The translations under genes were made by a program, and so were the position numbers. Under the pieces are notes generated by a model. That model made no database searches, was not told the DNA's origin, and saw nothing but the letters and a program-made list of their open reading frames with translations. This document shows positions 26,691 through 36,847 of a stretch of DNA of 64,000 bases, piece after piece. Location: the NCBI GenBank assembly GCA_035582835.1, contig JAYKAV010003065.1, forward strand, positions 329,271-393,270, given 5' to 3'. Every line of letters begins with the position of its first letter. Positions within the stretch are counted from its first letter, which is position 1. The stretch is from Phoebastria nigripes. Lineage: Eukaryota > Chordata > Aves > Procellariiformes > Diomedeidae.

Positions 26691-28269
26691 GTGTTGCACC
26701 AGACGAACTCTGCTCCGCTCCGGTCATCCTTATGAACCGCGGCTGGAAAGGCACCAGGAGGAGCACGGTTGTGTTTTGCTCCTCGAATTTCTCTTCTCTT
26801 GCAGAAAGACCAGACTACAAGCACACAGATCATGATTCTCTCCATACGAGTCTTTCCTGACCAAAGCCCAAACTGCCAGAAATGTGGCCCTGGCTGCTAC
26901 ATATAAAATGACTTGCCCCTTTCCCCCTTACAGGAGGGGAACCGTTATCATTAAAAAGCTTTTTTTTGTATACTTAGATGAAAAAACCCTTGTTATTCTT
27001 ATGGTTTTAGCTGTATGTGTCAGAGCTTCTCTTGTCTTTGCCAAGCTAATCCTCCCACGGCCCGTTTGCTCCCACGGTCGCTTGGGTCCCAGCGCAGCAA
27101 AGCCCCTGTGTATTAAACACTTAAATTTACAGACCATTAGCTGCACTGACCTCTTCACACGCTCAGTGTTTGCTGCGAGCCCGGGGCAGCCGCAGCCAAA
27201 TTGCTTGGCTGTATCAGAGCTCTGCTGAGGCAGGGACGGTGTCTGGCGGGAACGAATTAGCCTCCCGCATCCATGGCGTATCACCCGTCCTGTTTCTTGC
27301 CTTCTTCGTCTCAATGCTCCCTTCAATTATAAATGTTTAAATTGGAATTATTTATTTTTTCCCTAACCCAAAGCCCCCTTTGCCTGCGCGGCACAAGTAG
27401 TGAGGGGCGATCAGAGTTTTGCCACCACCAGGTCCGTCTGCAGCTACGTGGCAGGGTAGCACCAGGGAAGCCCCAACACGAGACCCTTCGAGCTAGGAAA
27501 AGAGTTGAGAGGGGTGGTTTGGTATCAACGATTTCCAAAACATTTAAAGTCGAATGCTTCAACAATTATGCAATTATGATATTTAGCAGAAGCAGCATAA
27601 AAATAATACTTGTTTACATTTTCTGAAACAGAAGAAAAAAATAAATCAGTGTATTTTTTAATGGAAAATAATTTGTGCAAGTTCACAGAAGAAAAGCACT
27701 CTCTCCTTATGCCTCCCCAGCTGCTGACTGCAGCTGGTCCACCGCCGGGTGCCGGTGGGGGGGACAGCAGGAGCAGCCCCTTCCCCTGCTCCCTCGGGAG
27801 ATGTCCCCCCGCCTGTTTGTCTGCACTGGGGGTCTGTGCCCCCGCACTGCACCCCGTTACAGGGAACACCGGGGTGAGGTGATACTCTNCACTACCCCGT
27901 TTTGTGGCTTAAAAACAGGCACAAAGCTCATTGCCATTGGGCTTTGCTGCCTCGGAGAGCCCATCAGGCTTCTACCTGGTGTCCCACCACCTTCTTCGGG
28001 AAAACAAAAGTCAAGGGAGGTGCTGGCCCTGCTGGGCTGTGGGATCCCAGTACTACGGGGGCCCGAATTTTTCAAGGTCGCAGGGATCTTGGCATCATCC
28101 CCTGAAGCATCTGGACAGATCCACAAGCCNGTCGACATCTTGACCAAACCACATGCAGTACGAGGTGAAAAACCAGCATGGCGAGAGGCTGCTGTTCGCT
28201 GTCATCCCAGGTGGCTAAGGGGAACGGCGAGAAAAATTGTTTTCGATTTTTAACTGCTTCAAGAGCCTT
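26691..28269. other. GC-rich intergenic sequence, no gene seen
   Basis: This lies between two GC-rich foci. The 192-codon open frame starting at 27675 has no recognisable domain and is broken by n bases, so I treat it as noncoding. Confidence 0.45.
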
Positions 28270-28316
28270 AAAAAAAAAAAAAAAAAAAAGAAAGAAAGAA
28301 AAGACAGACAGACAGA
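28270..28316. repeat. Poly(A)-(GAAA)n-(GACA)n compound microsatellite
   Basis: About 20 A, then GAAA units, then about three GACA units, directly abutting a CpG-rich island. Confidence 0.85.
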
Positions 28317-28520
28317 CGCGGGGAGTGGAGAAGCAGCAAACAGCAGCGCGCGAAGGCGCGGCGGCAGGAGGATGAGTCAGCGCGAGCAGGCCGGGGCGAG
28401 GGCCGTGCGTGGGACTGGGGGAGCGGGGACGCGGGCGGGCACGGCCCGGCGCCGGCACAGCCCCACGGGTCAGGGAGGCTGCCTGCCGGCGCGGCTGGGC
28501 GGGCGGCACGCCCCGGCGAG
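28317..28520. promoter_or_regulatory. Orphan CpG island with an AP-1/NF-E2 site
   Basis: About 200 bp are very CpG-dense (repeated gcgc, ggcg, cggc), with sharp edges: a microsatellite on the left and AT-richer sequence after 28550. TGAGTCA at 28373-28379, followed by GC, matches AP-1 and half-MARE/NF-E2 sites. The nearest gene I can identify, NAB1, ends 23 kb away. It could be the promoter of an unannotated RNA or an intergenic enhancer-type CpG island. The open frames across it are composition artefacts. Confidence 0.5.
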
Positions 28521-31500
28521 CTCTCGCTCAGGCTCCTTGCAAAACACATCTGCTCCAATTGCCACAGGGGGAAAAAAAAAAAATAATAATAAAACCTGAT
28601 TTTACACAAAACTAGAAAGCAGAAAACTCCGCCGGTTAATGGCTCCAGGCTCCATCCCGTGTCCCGGACCTCGGGCAGTTTTGCAGTCATCTCAACCTGA
28701 TTTTGTACCTACACCACTTCTCCCATGAGATGCAAAACCCTCCTGCCCGGGTGCACGGCCACCACAGCCCAGCCTGCGGGACGAAGATTTGGGGGAGCAG
28801 CCCTGGCTCCGGGGGCTGAACAGGAGAGGGCTTAAAACACCCAGCCCTCAGCCCCCTTGGAACAGCTTTCCAGATTGAGTGATCATTGTAATTAAATTGG
28901 AGTCAAGTGTCGTGGTGGAACAGCAGCTAAATTACAGGTCTGAGAGGTGGGGAAAGGCGCGCATCTGACTGCCTGACAATCAAAGGTGGTAAATGAACCT
29001 CTGAGCTCCAATACACTGTAATTGCACCCCAACCCGAGAACAGACAGGACTAAAAATTTGTCTCCAAAAAAGTCATGTTGCAATTTAATTTCTCTCCCTT
29101 TCTAATCCATAGTTTGAAATATGAGTATTTTAAATTATGATGGGTGATACCTCTGCAGACCAGAGATTGTTGAAAATGAAAAGGGAAAATAAAAAGCTAT
29201 GTAATAAGTAAACCTGGGTTATCTCCAGTAACTTATATTCCATGAAATTGCTTGCAGGCAGTGTCCCAGGAGTTGCAGCAAGTAAGGTGAGCACCAGGGT
29301 AGCTGAAACTGCCAGGGTTTCAGCTCACCTCCATACAGTTCCTCACCTCCGTACAGGACGTCCGTCACCCAGCCTGAAAGTCTCCCAACTCATCACCGGC
29401 TGTCTGTCCTTCCTGCTGGCAGGGATAACCAGCTGTAAAGGTGTCGGGCTGGGCAATCGTTTCAGTGCGACCTTGTTTAGCTACAAAAAGCAAATTGTTG
29501 CCCCCAGGACTTCTCTAGAAATGAAGTGAGATTCGGGCGCTGGAGCTGGCGGTGGCCGTGTCGGCGGTGGCCGTGCACAGCTCTGACGACACTCGGCAGA
29601 GGACAGTGTTGCTCACACGCGCTGGGAAATGCTGCAACTGCGTGGGCAGCATATGCTACAGTGGACACATTTAGAAGCACTTATACTGACACTTTTAAAA
29701 ATACATTAATTTTACACATCTACTACTTCAAGAGTTGGGGTTTTTTTTAATTATTCAAAATAACACCCTTTCTCCCTGCTAAAATGTGCTCTGTGTAGCA
29801 ATCAGAGTGAAGAGCAATCCTTTGGTCCCTCATCTGTGCAGAACATCTCAAAAAAAATATCAAGACATTATAAATCCTCCCTTCCACGGAACAGCCATCT
29901 GCTCAGAGAAGGAAATCCCCACTATACATGTCTCCTTGCAGGGCCAGCTGAGGGGTCTGCAGGGCAATAATAGGTATTTACCAAGCAATATCTTAAAAAG
30001 AACCCATGGAAGTTCTTTATTAGAATACCACTGATAGACACGGGTGATTTCCACCAGAAGTTAAGAGGTTTTCTGGAGCACACAGGTAATCCCNAACCGG
30101 CAGATCTGTGCAGTCTGGACACGTGCAGGAACCCACTTGTAGGACCCGGGAGGANGTCTCTTCTGGGAGCTGTGTTTCGGCACACGAGATCTTCATGGGT
30201 CATGAGATGCCCCAGCCATTTGCCCCTGTTGGCAGCAGATCTAATGACAATTCATCATTAAATGCGGCAGCACGATACATAGGGAAATATTTCCCTCTCA
30301 TCTCATTTTTACAGAATGGCAAAGCTGGCCTTGGAGGATGACTTTTTTAATTTTTTTCCCCCAAAACACATAAAAATTACTAACGGACTCAAGTAAATTG
30401 ATACTATCAATTAAGTCATTGACACTGTTACATAGAAATGTAGCTTAAACATCAAAAGCACAGACGTCAATCCAAAGCAGGTATCTGGTACTGCCGATCT
30501 CTCGCCCAGGTCACGCGCAGAGATTTAGCTGGGTACGCAGGTTTGTGGCCGCAAGCTTTGCGTTTCCTTCATTACTTATTGAATGTGGCCTTTATTGATT
30601 TATTTATTTTAATGAGATTTCTCTCATGCCACGTAGACTTATCAAATCTGNGTGGCAGGGCATGAAATAGCAGTACCTAAAAATAGCAGCGAGGAAGAGA
30701 GTCTCACTCCACTTACCCCCGAAAGCTTGCATACGGGGCTGCCGAGAGGTGGGGTCCCGTGGGCTGGAGTCAGCAATACGGGTAATACCGGCACTATTGC
30801 CATTGCGGGGGCACCAAGACCAATAGCCAAGGAGCCAAATCCAGGTCCTTTGGAGGCAGTTAATTGCAAGTGGTTTGCATTCGCTGCAAAGGCAGAGGTA
30901 CAGCCCAAGAGCAGGCTTTCTGGACTGGATTACTGGGGTCACGTCACGAGTGGGATCCAGTGCCAGTATTTAGAAGCGATAGCAATGGGCACCACAAAAA
31001 AAACCCAAAAAACACAACTTTAGCTTTTCTGTGAGCTCTGGGCGTGATCCTAGTCCCACAGAAGTGTGTGGGNGTTTTGCAACCATTCCCAGTAAATGTA
31101 GATATGTTCTCTTCTCCTTGTTCCCTTACCAGCTCTGCTCGGCATCCCTTTCTCCTCCCGACTTTCCTTCCCCAGCAGGAGTTTGCTGGGGTCAGTGCCT
31201 GTGGCCCCGGGCAGGGCTCCACCACTGGTCCTGTGCCCTCCCCGGGGTGTGCACGGCAGCTGGAAACAAGCCGGTTTCCAGCAAGCAGCCACCCGAGTTG
31301 CCTCCGACATCAGCAGGGATAACTGGCTCCCGGAGCAGAGCATCCGATGGGAAACGCCCGTCGGCTCCCGAGCTGCTGGGAAGGAGCTATTTGGGAGCAC
31401 CGCATTTGCAACCTGCACCTTTAAATCCATTTTACTATTACAGTCATTTTGCTAACTACTTAATTGCAGCCATCTATCTGCGTCTGTCTCGGTCCGACAC

Positions 31501-34500
31501 CCACAGATGCAGCCGCCCACACAGCCACCCACGCCGGCCCACGCTCTGACTCATGCTCCGAGCCGTTGTCAAAAAAACCCCGCTCCCTGCCGAACGCAAA
31601 CGCTCTCTTCAAACGTGTGCTGCTACTTTGATCTATTTCCATAGATTCCTGTGAGTCATCTGATCCGTCTCTGATCTAAACCCAGTAGACTAGAGCCTAC
31701 ATGTATGTTGTTTTGCATGAATTTGACTTGCACGGAGAGCTGACCCTGCTGTAATGCACAGGCATGCGAGAGCAGAAAATTCCTGGGAACTTCTTCCAGG
31801 AGTGAATTGCTTACTTATCCAAAAAGAAGAGCAATTATTTCCTATTAAAAAGTCCTATTGTGCTCTAAAAAAAAAAATATATATATATAGTGGGGATAGC
31901 ATTATTCTGAGATATAAGGTCACAGTGATGCTCAGAAACCCTTTCCATCAAATCCCCTTGCAGTGCTTTACCGCGCAGCCTTTTCCCATCCCTACCAGCT
32001 CAATACCCTCTCCCTCGCTTTGCAGATGGCGACATGGTGGTGCCAAACCTTAACGTGCCCATTTCAGCAGGAGCGGGAGCCAGCCTGCCACTAGCAGCAC
32101 AGCTTAATTAAGGCAGTAGGGATGATCAGTCCCGGGCACCTCGGGGGCTGTGCGATTTGGCTGCTGGCACAGAGGAAGGCAGTAATGACACCCAGGCTAC
32201 CACCGAGACGCCGCGCTCGTCAAAGACTTCACACCTACTATCTGGCAGATTTGTGGTCCCTCATTATCCCAGATCCTGAGAGCTGTGCCCCAGGGGTACC
32301 CAAATTCCTCCCGAGTGGGTATTTTCACCCGGCGATCTATCCACATGTAGCACTTGTGGGTGAATCCACGAAAGCCATCGGGGAACATTTCTAAGCCTGT
32401 GATGTCTTCAAGCCATGACATGGTTGGGGGGGATGCTGACGTGGGTAAGTGTGGATACTCAGGGGATGCTTGTTCCCACCTGGATGCTGTTTGCCAGGTC
32501 ATGCCAGCCTGTGCCTGACCTAACCCCCCTGCCCCTCCACTCCCAGCAGGCAGGACTGCTGGCCATGCCTGCGCTTGACCTTGCAGACGTACCCTCTGCC
32601 CTCATCTGCCTGCAAATATTGCNGCTAAATCCGCTGTTATTATTCTCGTTGCCACAGCCTCTCTGCGCGGCAGGCAGGCAGGATCCCTTCCTGAACGCTT
32701 CGCAGGCATGTAGCAGATGGTGCCTGTCACTAAAAGCAAATAAATGCTTTGGTGCCCTGATTTATCTGCAAAATACCACCTGAATTATCGAGGACAGGAG
32801 GCCCGGTTAGAAACACTGTTCTTAGTGGATTTGCACTTGGTGGTAATAAGCACCAAGCACACAGAGTTCACGCTTTTACAGAGTGTATGTTATATCACTA
32901 TCGATAGCTTATTTAGATTTGCACAGATGCATTTGAAAAATAATTTAAAAAAAAAAAAAAAAAGAGAAGCCAGATGGGTTTCATGAAGTTGTCACAAGGA
33001 TCATTCCAAGACATGCCTAAAATGCTAACTATTAAGGAAAAAAAAAAAAAAATTATGTGAAACTTGGAGCCTACACCTGAGCTTCCTGAAGTCGGTGGCA
33101 AAGCTCCCATCATCTCCCTGCGTGAAAATGGCTGCAGGTATGCAATTAGAGACAGGAAACCCAGGGCCAAATTGCTTCCTTTTGCTCCCTGGGTATAAAT
33201 CCAGATTAACTCCCTTCTGCACAGCAGATTAGTAACTGAAAGCCGAANCTTGCTGCTAGATTCAAAGCTTCCCAGTGGCTGAGGCTTGGGCTTACCCTTT
33301 TATTTCCCCCATCCATCCTCCTAATGGGTCTCAGCATTGCCATCGTGCCTGGCACCAGCAGGGTGGGGGGTACCCATGCACATCCATCTCCCCCTGCAAA
33401 GCACAGCCCAGTTGTAAAGGAGCTCCGGGAGCCTGAGGTTTATTTAAACAAAGTCAGTGGGGCCGGGCGCTCACTGCACCTGGCACGGCTGATCTCAGCT
33501 CTCCCCGGCAGCCGGCGAGAGAGGTAGCACCATATCTCCCAGCCATGCATCACAGCGAGCACTGCGTGGTGCATCACGGGGAACGCTCTGCCGGGGTGGA
33601 GTGGGATGATTATTATTTTAAACATCTCGGACTAGTGAGGCACGAATTTCAATCAGATAATTTGTCACGGGAATAACAGCAGTGTCAGGAGGGTGACCAG
33701 CCCTTACTGCAAAATACAGCTGTGCCCCAATCCTGGGCACCCCAAAAAGCACCAAAAATAGGCTGAGTGGCCCAGGGAGCACGGAAGGGCTCAGCAGCTG
33801 GGGGTCACGCTACACCAGGTGGTTTTTTCCAGGAAACCTATAATTATATAGTACTTTGGTACTGAACAACCCCTTCTCCCTTTTTTCCCTGCTTGTTTTT
33901 GTTCATTTTCTTTCATTTTGTTTTTGTTTGTTTTCAGGAGAACCGGGGGAGGAGGAAGAGAAAGGGGTAGAAAAAACATTGCGTGATTTGATTTCAATTG
34001 CATTGCATTTTCCCCGTGCTTTTTCATGCTCGATGGGAGCGACGCGTGCGAGTCGGAGAGAACAGCACATTTCGCCAGCCTGAAAAATATTGCTTTGGGC
34101 CTAACCCAAATTTTCACTGGCTTCACTGGAAGTTGAATCAAGTCTTTTGAATAGCCAGAGCTGCAATCTGTGATACCAGGGGTTTTAAGAAAAAGATATT
34201 ATATGGCAGCTTAACTCTCAACAGTCTCAAATATTTTTAGTGGGTTGATGGCCATCAGCACTGCTGAGCATCATGCTCAGAAAGCAGCATGCAGCCCTTG
34301 CCAGTCCCTTGCAGTGCATCCGAGTGGGAAGCAGTAAAGCGATCACGGCTCAAGAGGAACACTTTTTGTCTTCCAGGTCTATAAATGATGTGCAATATAT
34401 TAGTAGAATCGGAAGGAATCATAAAAACACATGGAAGCTGCCTGTTTTCCCCTCTTACTCCTAACACATCAGCTCTAAACAAGATACCCCGGAGGAGCTG

Positions 34501-35686
34501 CAGTTAAAACATGGTTGTTTATTCAATTATTTCCATACGCGTCTTATTTATTTAAGATCGAGACAAATACTACTCGCATGCCTGCTCTGCCGGCATTAAT
34601 CATCTCCTGCATCCCGGGCTGCCGGGGGTGCGGGAGGTGGAAGGAACATGACAGCCGCGCGCGTGGGCGGGCACAGAGGTGGGTGTTTGCCTGTTGGAGC
34701 AGAGGTTTGGAGCAAGCCGGCGTGAATGTTAAAATTCAGAGCCTTCCCAGGGTCTTGCACAATGCTCCCTGTTTATTTATGTATTTTGTAAAAAAAAATC
34801 TTTTCTTTGCAAATTTTGTTTGCGATCAAGATGCATATTGTTGGGGTTTTGGGCTGAACATCTCTTGGGATAAGACAAGATATTTGTTTCTCTTTGGTGG
34901 AGGCTCACACATCTGTGGTTTTTGAACACCTATTTTCAGGCTTGCCTCTGCGCTGCGGCTGTAGCGTCTTGGCACTCGACGGCTCTCACCACGAGCCCTC
35001 CCTCTCCATTCAGAGCTGCTGAAAGTACCTTGGCCACGTCTGAACGGGGGAACATTTGTTCCCACTCGCTACGGCACAGGGAGAAAGCTGTATGTCAAGA
35101 AACGACGCCGGTACAGCATGCAAAAATCCAATCAATGTAGCCTTTAACGACGCGGGCGCGTAAGCACGGCTGGCACCGCTCGCGGCAGGAATTAAATCAG
35201 TTCGGAGGAGTGAAAATACGCTTGTTGGGAAGCACCACGCCATAAGAGCCACGGCATTGCTCCGCAGAGGGGAGGCAGCCCACAGACACCCGATGCAGGG
35301 ATGGGGGTTATGGTTTTCCTTCCACTGCCAGCTCTCTGTGTTCCCCCAGCCACTGACTCTTAAACCAGCCCAAACCCTTTCTTGAACATTTGTATAGCTT
35401 GAGAACAGCTAATTTCACTTTGAATGTGGTCCTAGTCTATTTAATTAACTTCGATTAATCCTGTTTCTAAACAAACGAAGGCAGCCAGAAAGGCTTTTGC
35501 ACCAACACAAGTAAACCTGATTACAGTAAGCCTGATTAAACACTCTTAAGTTAAACACCTCAATTAATCTGTGCGTGGCCACACCCGAGAGTCAGTCCTT
35601 TAGATTAAAACCCGGTGGCAGCATACACCTCATGGGGTATTAGCCCACCTCTTTAATATCTGAATGCTACATCTTATTTGTCTTAG
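28521..35686. other. Intergenic sequence, no gene seen
   Basis: Mixed GC. AT-rich stretches with conserved-noncoding texture are visible at about 28870-29170 (gtaattaaattgg, tcaaaggtgg) and 35390-35560 (tttaattaac, gattaatcc, gattaaac). Poly(A) runs occur at about 32947-32963 and 33038-33051. A minus-strand open frame at 32197-32502 has a somewhat protein-like middle but no recognised domain. Confidence 0.45.
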
Positions 35687-35800
35687 AATCATAGAATCAT
35701 TTAGGTTGGAAAAGACCCTTACGGTCAGTGAGTCCAACCGTAAACCTAACACTGCCAAGTCTACCACTAAACCATGTCCCTAAGTACCACGTATCTTCTT
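35687..35800 (-). mobile_element. CR1 LINE 3' end (5'-truncated)
   Basis: The + strand begins tagaatcatagaatcat, the reverse complement of the tandem ATTCTATG units that end CR1 elements. It continues with ggttggaaaagaccctta, gtccaaccgtaaacctaa and ccactaaaccatgtcccta, the conserved 3'UTR words of a common avian CR1 subfamily. The insertion is therefore on the minus strand, about 115 bp long, and strongly 5'-truncated, the usual fate of CR1 copies. No coding sequence remains. The left edge is precise; the right edge is approximate. Confidence 0.92.
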
Positions 35801-36294
35801 ACTTCCCATCTAGTTACCACAGCGAGGAAACCCGTAACATCTCCTGTAGATGTGATACATGACCCAGCTGTGCCCACAATGAATTAGGTGGCTTTTTAGC
35901 TTGGCCAGCAGAACAGCTCCCCTTGTTGGGTACCCTCTGCCACGAACAGAGCCTGAATTGGTATTACAGGACTGCTGATGTCCTGCTGACNAGAAGATCA
36001 GCCTTGCACAGGACAAGCTGGCAACAGGCAAAGCTCACACAAAGCAAAAGCAAAAGCCAGTCTCACCCACCTTTACCTTTTGCTACTGACTGCCAGTAAG
36101 AGCAAGGAAGGCTTTAATCTCACCAAAGCCTTAGGCAGTGTGATAGCATTCATCCTCTTGCATCCTCCTTTCTCCATCCTTCCCAAGGAAAGTCCTCGAC
36201 ATAGCAAAGAAGAAAACAGGTTGAAACATTGCAACTGCTTAAATATGCTTTTTGCCTTCTTTTTGGAAGAGAAATTTTAGCAAAGAAAGACCCT
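35801..36294. other. Sequence between CR1 and LTR, no gene seen
   Basis: Unique-looking sequence with no exon that I can support. It holds an n at 35991 and short aaagcaaaagc purine repeats near 36041. Its last five bases (36290-36294) are the left copy of the LTR target duplication. Confidence 0.6.
36290..36294 (+). repeat. Left target-site duplication of the LTR (accct)
   Basis: These five bases immediately before the LTR's 5' TG are identical to the five bases after its 3' CA (36843-36847). Confidence 0.85.
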
Positions 36295-36550
36295 TGCCCT
36301 GGTTTCAGCTGGGATAGAGTTAATTTTCTTCCTAGTAGCTGGTATAGTGCTGTGTTTTGGATTTAGTATGAGAATGATGTTGATAACACACTGATGGTTT
36401 AGTTGTTGCTAAGGGGTGCTTACACTAGTCAAGGGCTTTTCAGCTTCCCATGCTCTGCCAGGTGCACAAGAAGCTGGGAGGGAGCANAGCCAGGACAGCT
36501 GACCCAAACTGGCCGAAGGGGTATTCCATACCATACGATGTCATGCTCAG

Positions 36551-36558
36551 TATATAAG
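36551..36558 (+). promoter_or_regulatory. TATA box of the LTR promoter
   Basis: TATATAAG lies 257 bp into the LTR and about 150 bp before its poly(A) signal, the expected position at the U3/R boundary. It may still be able to initiate transcription to the right. Confidence 0.8.
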
Positions 36559-36710
36559 CTGGGGGGAGTTGGCCGGGGGGCAGCGATTGCTGCTCAGGGA
36601 CTGGCTGGGCATCAGTCAGCAGGTGGTGAGCAGTTGCATCGTGCATCACTTGCTTTGTATACTCTATTATTATTATTAATTATTATTATTTTCCCTTCCT
36701 TTTGTGTTCT

Positions 36711-36716
36711 ATTAAA
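36711..36716 (+). terminator. LTR polyadenylation signal (ATTAAA)
   Basis: ATTAAA is followed by ctgtctttatctc and a T-rich tract, as expected near the R/U5 border. Confidence 0.7.
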
Positions 36717-36842
36717 CTGTCTTTATCTCAATCCACGGATTTTACTTTTTTCTTTTTTCTAATTCTCTCCCCCATCCCACTTTAGGGGGAGTGAGCGAGC
36801 GGCTGTGTGGTAGTTAGCTGCCTGCCAGATTAAACCACACCA

Positions 36843-36847
36843 ACCCT
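36843..36847 (+). repeat. Right target-site duplication of the LTR (accct)
   Basis: Exact match to 36290-36294, directly after the terminal CA of the LTR. Confidence 0.85.

Larger units (their letters stand above)
36295..36842 (+). mobile_element. Solo LTR of an avian endogenous retrovirus
   Basis: This 548-bp unit begins TGCCCTGGTTT and ends AAACCACACCA, giving imperfect terminal inverted repeats inside TG...CA. It is flanked by identical 5-bp duplications (accct). Inside, in + order, are a TATA box (tatataag, 36551-36558), a TTA-repeat tract (about 36666-36690), and a poly(A) signal ATTAAA (36711-36716), so U3, R and U5 are all on the + strand. I recognise it as an abundant LTR of bird genomes. 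The 5-bp duplication fits ERVL-type or some other avian groups, but I do not fix the family. No gag, pol or env lies beside it, so it is a solo LTR left by recombination between the two LTRs. There is one n at 36487. Confidence 0.95.

Noticed and set aside
27675..28253. 192-codon open frame on the + strand
   Set aside because: It crosses two ambiguous bases, overlaps equally long frames on the other strand, and shows no recognisable motif.
28372..28560. Open frame starting ATGAGTCAGCGCGAG inside the CpG island
   Set aside because: The ATG coincides with an AP-1 site, and the translation is Arg/Gly/Ala-rich low-complexity sequence typical of CpG islands.
36403..36762. 119-codon frame inside the LTR
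   Set aside because: It lies across U3/R/U5 of a solo LTR, is interrupted by an ambiguous base, and does not correspond to a retroviral protein.
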